Assembly (NCBI GenBank): GCA_963808455.1
Contig: CAWEHT010000195.1
Location: forward strand, 1-8,965
DNA from: CAWEHT01 sp963808455
GTDB lineage: Bacteria > Chloroflexota > Anaerolineae > CG2-30-64-16
Length of the DNA: 8,965 bases
Direction: 5' to 3'
The notes below the pieces were generated by a model, which was given only the letters and a program-made list of their open reading frames with translations, made no database searches and was not told where the DNA came from. Numbering within the stretch: the stretch's first letter is position 1; each line of letters starts with the position of its first letter. Both the position numbers and the translations under genes were made by a program. Shown here piece after piece: positions 5,488-8,965 of the stretch.

Positions 5488-6375
5488 TTATCCTTGCCAG
5501 GGAAGCAAACCGCGACAGCGGGGGTAGTTCGAGCAACTGTAGAAGCGCTCCCCTTGATGCGCTCCTCGCCTGGCGGTTTTGATCACCATGGCCGAGCCGC
5601 ACAGTGGGCAGCGCGGCCCGGCAGTGGGCGTTGGCCTGGCCGGCGCCGTCGTCAACTGATAAGCCGCGACTGCATCAGCCTTCGGTTCCTGCCCACCCCT
5701 GGCCTTCCTCAGGGCGGCCAGCAACTCATGGCCCGTTATCAGCGAAATAGGCTTCCCCCGCGCCCAGTCGCACGCTTGCGGCGTGAACCGGCCCGTCGTC
5801 ACGATCAGGCCCCGGTCGGCGTTTTCGTGGTGCATCGCGCCGTAGAAATCGCGCACGACGGGCTCGCCCACCTGGCCCTGCCAGCGCTTACACTGAACAA
5901 TCCACTTCTCGCCGTTGCCAGCTTTGACGACCACGTCGATCCCGTGGTCGCCCTGCCCACCGGCGCGCGTTGCTTCGTGCCCTTCTGCGCGCAGCCATTC
6001 GACCACCAGGTCCTCGAAGCCGTCTGGGCTGATCTGGCGCAAATCTTGCACGCTGCCTGATTGATCCACATGCCGCCAGAGGCCTGCTCGACGGCGATTC
6101 GTCCGGGCCAGCCCGGCGAGGTACAACAAGGGCCCGCTTGCCAGAAGGAGGACCGTGCTGAGCGGTTCGGGGATGTGCCGAAAGGGCAGGGCCGTCGCCG
6201 GGGGAAACGCCATCAGGAGCAGCCGTCCCAAGACGCAGCAAAGCCACGCAGCCCATAAGTTCGCCAGTGGCCTGCGCCCCCATGTCAGGCTGGCGAGCAT
6301 GACCAGAGGCCACAAGCCGTACAAGAAGCCGAAGCAGGTCGCAAAGAGCCAGAGGAATATTGAGCTCGGTGACAC
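5488..6375 (-). CDS. Membrane-anchored Mrr-type restriction endonuclease with C-terminal zinc ribbon
   Basis: This is a PD-(D/E)XK nuclease of the Mrr/DUF2034 kind, about 295 residues from GTG 6375-6373. Three hydrophobic segments lie at about 6-30, 41-57 and 71-90, so the N-terminus is probably in the membrane. The catalytic core follows: FEDLVVEWL (Glu121), GQGDHGIDVVV (Asp147) and WIVQCKRW (Gln161, Lys163), then RDFYGAMHHENADRGLIVTT and FTPQACDWA, typical of Mrr. The C-terminus has a topoisomerase-like zinc ribbon, CPLCG (256-260) and YSCSNYPRCRG (Cys281, Cys287). Longer starts up to 6630 are possible, but their extra residues are Arg/Pro-rich and look non-coding. The start is uncertain, lacking a strong ribosome site. 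Such enzymes cleave modified or foreign DNA; its target here is unknown. Confidence 0.8.
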   Translation of the reverse strand: MSPSSIFLWLFATCFGFLYGLWPLVMLASLTWGRRPLANLWAAWLCCVLGRLLLMAFPPATALPFRHIPEPLSTVLLLASGPLLYLAGLARTNRRRAGLWRHVDQSGSVQDLRQISPDGFEDLVVEWLRAEGHEATRAGGQGDHGIDVVVKAGNGEKWIVQCKRWQGQVGEPVVRDFYGAMHHENADRGLIVTTGRFTPQACDWARGKPISLITGHELLAALRKARGGQEPKADAVAAYQLTTAPARPTPTAGPRCPLCGSAMVIKTARRGAHQGERFYSCSNYPRCRGLLPWQG

Positions 6376-6682
6376 CGGATCCCTGCCTTCTGTTGCGAGT
6401 AGCACCGCGGTCACGAGCCGCACCTCCAGGGTAGCCCAGCGACGGACCGATGGAAATAGGGCTTTGGTCCTGCTCCGCGCCAGCGCTGTGTGGCGGGCCG
6501 GGCCGCAAGGCCGCGAACGGGTGAGTCCCGGGAAATAGTAACGATGTGACGGACCGCGCCGGGGGTCTCCTCCGGGCAGATCGCAACCGGGCGCGAGCCC
6601 GGGGGTGCTTGACGTGATGATCGTGGCCACTAACAGCTAACGGGTTGACGGTCGTTGAAGGCTGGCCCTTGAATTTTTATCT
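6376..6682. other. Intergenic stretch with a GC-rich hairpin
   Basis: About 307 bases between doc and the Mrr-type gene, both on the minus strand. The only structure I see is CCGGGC-GCGA-GCCCGG at 6587-6602, a 6-base-pair stem without a T tract. I find no convincing gene and no clear promoter for the nuclease gene. Open frames here are extensions or shadows of that gene. Confidence 0.4.
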
Positions 6683-7075
6683 TCACTGAGCGGCCTGCGC
6701 ATCCGAGTGTGCTGCCAACCATTGGGTGATCTCAGTCACGTTTACGCCACCCCTGGCGACCCGTAAGGTGAAGGCTGCAAGTTCGGCGTTGGTTGCTGTC
6801 AGTCGCCACCCGTTGCGTTGCAGGAAGAGACCCGCCGATGCCGCGCCCAGCCGCTTGTTGCCATCGAGCATTGGATGATTCTCGACCAGAGAATGCATTA
6901 GCGCGGCGGCCTTGGCATGTAGGTCCGGGTACAAATTCTGGCCCGCAAACGTGGCCTGCGGTCGGGCAACGGCCGATTGCAGCATCGCAAGGTCACGGAT
7001 GCCATGCGTGCCCCCGGTCTCCTGCACCAATCGCATGTGCAGAAAAAGGACTTGCTCGACCGTCAAGTAGGTCAC
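6683..7075 (-). CDS. doc: Doc-type (Fic fold) toxin
   Basis: A 130-residue toxin of the death-on-curing family, Fic-fold enzymes that in phage P1 phosphorylate elongation factor Tu. The signature loop HPMLDGNKR (residues 67-75) fits HPFxDGNKR with Met for Phe. His67, Asp71, Asn73, Lys74 and Arg75 are present, and the Lys in place of the second Gly of true Fic proteins marks it as Doc-like. The start YLTVEQVLFLHMRLVQETGG is also typical. GTG at 7075-7073 overlaps the stop of the upstream antitoxin as GTGA, so translation is probably coupled. The frame is complete and all key residues are present, so it is probably active. It pairs with an AbrB-type antitoxin and not with Phd. Confidence 0.9.
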   Translation of the reverse strand: MTYLTVEQVLFLHMRLVQETGGTHGIRDLAMLQSAVARPQATFAGQNLYPDLHAKAAALMHSLVENHPMLDGNKRLGAASAGLFLQRNGWRLTATNAELAAFTLRVARGGVNVTEITQWLAAHSDAQAAQ

Positions 7076-7311
7076 CGCGCCAGGGCTTGCAATGCCGGGC
7101 GGTAACGCTCGATAAACTCCGACACCTGCTGCGCAAAGTCTTCGCCAATCGCCGATATGTCGGGTTGAAAGGGCGTGATGGTCAGCCGTTGCTGCTCCCT
7201 GTCTAACTCAACACTCACCTCTGATCCCTCAGCAATCCCAAGAAAATCGAGCGCGTTTTTGGGCAGCGAGACGACGAGGCTATTTCCAGTCCTGAATACT
7301 TTGCGCTGCAT
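7072..7311 (-). CDS. AbrB/MazE-type antitoxin of the Doc toxin
   Basis: A 79-residue protein with the swapped-hairpin AbrB DNA-binding fold: MQRKVFRTGNSLVVSLPKNA, DFLGIAEGSEVSVELD and RLTITPF (about residues 1-52). The rest, ISAIGEDFAQQVSEFIERYR, is a helical tail likely to hold the toxin. ATG 7311-7309 follows AAAGAGG by 7 bases. Its TGA overlaps the doc GTG by 4 bases. It would repress its own promoter (7348-7376), probably through the palindrome at 7337-7349, and neutralise Doc. The longer frame upstream to 7503 starts before the promoter and is rejected. Confidence 0.85.
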   Translation of the reverse strand: MQRKVFRTGNSLVVSLPKNALDFLGIAEGSEVSVELDREQQRLTITPFQPDISAIGEDFAQQVSEFIERYRPALQALAR

Positions 7312-7336
7312 TCCGATACCTCTTTGGGGTTGTGTG

Positions 7337-7349
7337 CTTACATCGTAAG
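7337..7349. promoter_or_regulatory. Candidate operator palindrome of the AbrB-Doc operon
   Basis: CTTAC-ATC-GTAAG, a perfect 5-3-5 inverted repeat that touches the -10 and covers the likely transcription start. Confidence 0.5.
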
Positions 7350-7376
7350 TATACCAGGGTTCGGCGCGAACGTCAA
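7348..7376 (-). promoter_or_regulatory. Promoter of the AbrB-Doc operon
   Basis: TTGACG (7376-7371), 17 bases, TATACT (7353-7348), about 37 bases before the antitoxin ATG. Confidence 0.65.
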
Positions 7377-7504
7377 CGGGTGCGTACGGATATGATTGTT
7401 CACAATTGTCAGCAGGGCAAGGTGGCGCTCTGTGGATGCAAGTGGACACCGCTCGCTTCTTCGTCCCCGAGCTTAGCACTCGTTCCCCCGAGAATCGTTG
7501 CACC

Positions 7505-7648
7505 CTGCTCCAAGGCGCGCTGGCAGTGCGCCCGGTCTATCTGCACAAGGAAGGGCGCATCCGGGCGCTGGTATTCTGCGCGTTGGTGGCGCTGCTGGCT
7601 CTTGCCTTCCTGGAGTGGCTGGCCCGCCGGGCCTTGCTTCAGCAGTCG
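7505..7648 (+). pseudogene. Small transposase remnant (IS1634/IS4-superfamily-like C-terminus)
   Basis: LQGALAVRPVYLHKEGRIRA and LVFCALVALLALAFLEWLAR are typical of the C-terminus of IS4/IS1634-type transposases, where a VRPVFLHKxERIxALVF block precedes a hydrophobic helix and LLER. Only about 48 codons are recognisable. The frame happens to remain open into tex, but no start codon with a ribosome site and no upstream transposase sequence is present. It is a leftover scar between the AbrB-Doc promoter and tex. The family assignment is tentative. Confidence 0.5.
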
Positions 7649-7701
7649 GGCAGCACTTCGATTGCGCGGCCACCTGGGCCACCGCATCCGCTGCCGCGCT
7701 C

Positions 7702-7721
7702 GGGCGGGAAAAGGCCCGCCC
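7702..7721. repeat. GC-rich hairpin just upstream of the tex promoter
   Basis: GGGCGGG (7702-7708), loop AAAAGG, CCCGCCC (7715-7721): a 7-base-pair perfect stem ending 1 base before the extended -10. It occupies the place of the -35 region, so it could be a regulator site, or a terminator of incoming transcription though no T tract follows. Confidence 0.4.
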
Positions 7722-7722
7722 A

Positions 7723-7731
7723 TGTTACAAT
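7723..7731 (+). promoter_or_regulatory. Extended -10 promoter of tex
   Basis: TGT followed by TACAAT (7726-7731). No good -35 hexamer; the hairpin at 7702-7721 fills that position. The start codon is at 7787. Confidence 0.4.
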
Positions 7732-7775
7732 GCCACGATCTAACAGACACCGAACCGCCCAGGCGTTTCTGGATG

Positions 7776-7781
7776 AAGGAG
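7776..7781 (+). promoter_or_regulatory. Ribosome binding site that sets the TTG start of tex
   Basis: AAGGAG lies 5 bases before TTG 7787-7789. No in-frame ATG with a comparable site is nearby. Confidence 0.6.
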
Positions 7782-7786
7782 ACGTT

Positions 7787-8965
7787 TTGAGTACTGATAC
7801 CATCGAGAGGGTTATCGCCCGCGAGCTGTCCCTACCCGCTCGCCAGGTGAGCGCCGCGATGGCCCTGCTGGACGAAGGTAACACCATCCCGTTCATCGCG
7901 CGCTATCGCAAAGAGGTTACCTCCGGGCTGGATGAAGTTCAGCTCCGGCACATCGACGAACGGCTCCAGTATTTGCGCAAGCTGGCCGAGCGCAAGCTGG
8001 CAGTGCGGGCAGAAATCGAATCGCAAGACAAGCTCACCGAAGAGCTTTCCGCCCAGTTGGACGGTGCCACATCGCTCCAGGCCGTCGAGGATCTCTATCG
8101 GCCCTATAAGCCGAAGCGCCACACGCGGGCCGCGCTGGCCCGCGAGCGTGGCCTGGAGCGGCTGGCACAGGCGCTCCTGGCGCAGGAGCGCAATGTGGAC
8201 CTGGCTGCCCTGGCGCTGCAACATATCGGCCCCGACGTGCCCGACATAGAATCGGCGCTGGCCGGCGCTCGTGATATCCTGGCCGAACAGATTAGCGACG
8301 ACCTGGCCGTGCGCCAGTCGGCCCGCCAGCACTTTGCCGCGACCGGCACGATCGCCAGCCGGCGTACGAGCGACGAGGCCGATCCCGAAGGGCATTACCG
8401 GGCCTACCACGATTTCCGGGTGGCGCTGCGGGCCGTCCAACCCCACCAGTGGTTGGCTCTGCGGCGCGGAGAAAAGGATGGGTGCCTCAAGGTTAGCCTG
8501 GAGGGCCCTGATGCGGCGATCGTGGCCGAGACAGTCAACCGGTTCTTGAAGGCTCCCACGAGCCGATGGGGCGAACAGATTCCGGCCGGCTGTCGAGGAT
8601 GGTTATGAGCGCTTGCTCAAGCCTTCGGTGGAACGCGAGATTCAGGCCAGCCTGTCCGATTATGCTGACGATCACGGCATCCAGGTCTTCGCGACGAACC
8701 TCCGGAATCTGCTGCTGCAGCCGCCGATTCGCGATCGTCACGTGCTCGGCATCGACCCCGGGTTCCGCACGGGCTGCAAGGTGGCGACGGTCGATAGGAC
8801 CGGCAAGCTGCTGCATACGGTGACGATCTTACCCACCCGCCCCAAAATGACCGGAGCAGAAGGCCCTGGTGACCCTGGCCGAGCTCGCCCGCCTCGACGA
8901 GGTGACCGTCATTGCGATCGGTAACGGGACAGCAATACGTAATCTTGGGCCGAAGCGGCTACACA
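7787..8965 (+). pseudogene. tex: Tex family RNA-binding transcription accessory protein, partial and frameshifted
   Basis: Tex binds nucleic acid and associates with the transcription machinery. The TTG start (AAGGAG at 7776-7781) gives STDTIERVIARELSLPARQ, then the signature GNTIPFIARYRKEVTSGLDE (31-50), LRHIDERLQYLRKL and LEDLYRPYK-like VEDLYRPYKPKRHTRAALA. The first frame ends at 8606-8608. One extra base at 8582-8590 shifts it: the next frame reads AVEDGYERLLKPSVEREIQA, FATNLRNLLLQPPIRDRHVL and GIDPGFRTGCKVATVD, the start of the YqgF RNase H-like domain. A second extra base near 8846-8853 moves it again to EQKALVTLAELARLDEVTVI and AIGNGTA. The last 35 bases after GNGTA do not fit the family well. 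The HhH and S1 domains lie beyond the window. Several small indels in a normally conserved gene suggest sequence error at a contig end. Confidence 0.9.

Noticed and set aside
5494..6060. A 188-residue plus-strand open frame
   Set aside because: Antisense shadow of the Mrr-type nuclease, whose catalytic motifs are clear.
7406..7786. N-terminal extension of tex
   Set aside because: The upstream part is a transposase scar and lies before the tex promoter; AAGGAG and the TTG at 7787 give a proper start.
7832..8446. A 204-residue minus-strand open frame
   Set aside because: Antisense shadow of tex.
1..8965. CRISPR array, tRNA or rRNA
   Set aside because: No regularly spaced repeats, no cloverleaf and no rRNA-like segments were seen.

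Overview
This is a GC-rich bacterial window. The long coding stretches read like an environmental genome, probably Chloroflexota. That guess rests on GC content, the IS5-type transposase, extended -10 promoters and the style of the Tex protein; there is no rRNA or marker gene to confirm it. Two ordinary genes are cut by the window edges: a lipoprotein substrate-binding protein of a peptide/nickel ABC transporter at the left (minus strand) and the RNA-binding protein Tex at the right (plus strand). Between them lies an accessory region made of mobile-element debris, toxin-antitoxin (TA) loci, a restriction-type nuclease and broken pieces of BREX phage defence.

Left to right: 1-503 substrate-binding lipoprotein, frameshifted near 54. 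681-1040 C-terminal remnant of an IS5-family transposase. About 1060-1893 a second, different DDE transposase remnant carrying two nonsense codons and one frame change. About 1892-2083 a first short BrxL (Lon-like) fragment. 2268-2558 an orphan ribbon-helix-helix antitoxin-like gene. 2686-3300 a RelE-type toxin plus Phd antitoxin locus, with the toxin frameshifted. About 3414-4251 a second and much longer BrxL fragment, also frameshifted, from a different BrxL lineage. 4470-4993 a HicAB locus in which HicA is internally deleted and HicB carries an unusual C-terminal helix-turn-helix. 5049-5487 unassigned. 5488-6375 a membrane-anchored Mrr-type nuclease with a zinc ribbon. 6683-7311 an intact AbrB-type antitoxin plus Doc toxin pair. 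About 7505-7648 a small transposase remnant. 7787-8965 tex with at least two frameshifts.

The genes do not form one working pathway. The region reads as a decaying defence island: BREX remnants from two BrxL lineages, one restriction-like nuclease, and TA modules that may have stabilised the island. Only the AbrB-Doc pair, the Phd and ribbon-helix-helix antitoxins and the Mrr nuclease look intact. Well-placed promoters precede three TA loci (3308-3335, 5020-5048, 7348-7376), and palindromes overlap two of them.

A caution applies throughout. Single-base frameshifts occur in at least five genes, including tex at two or more places, and several fall in short G or C runs. Some of them may be sequencing or assembly errors and not true pseudogenes. 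The HicA deletion, the transposase stop codons and the fused fragment boundaries cannot be explained that way.
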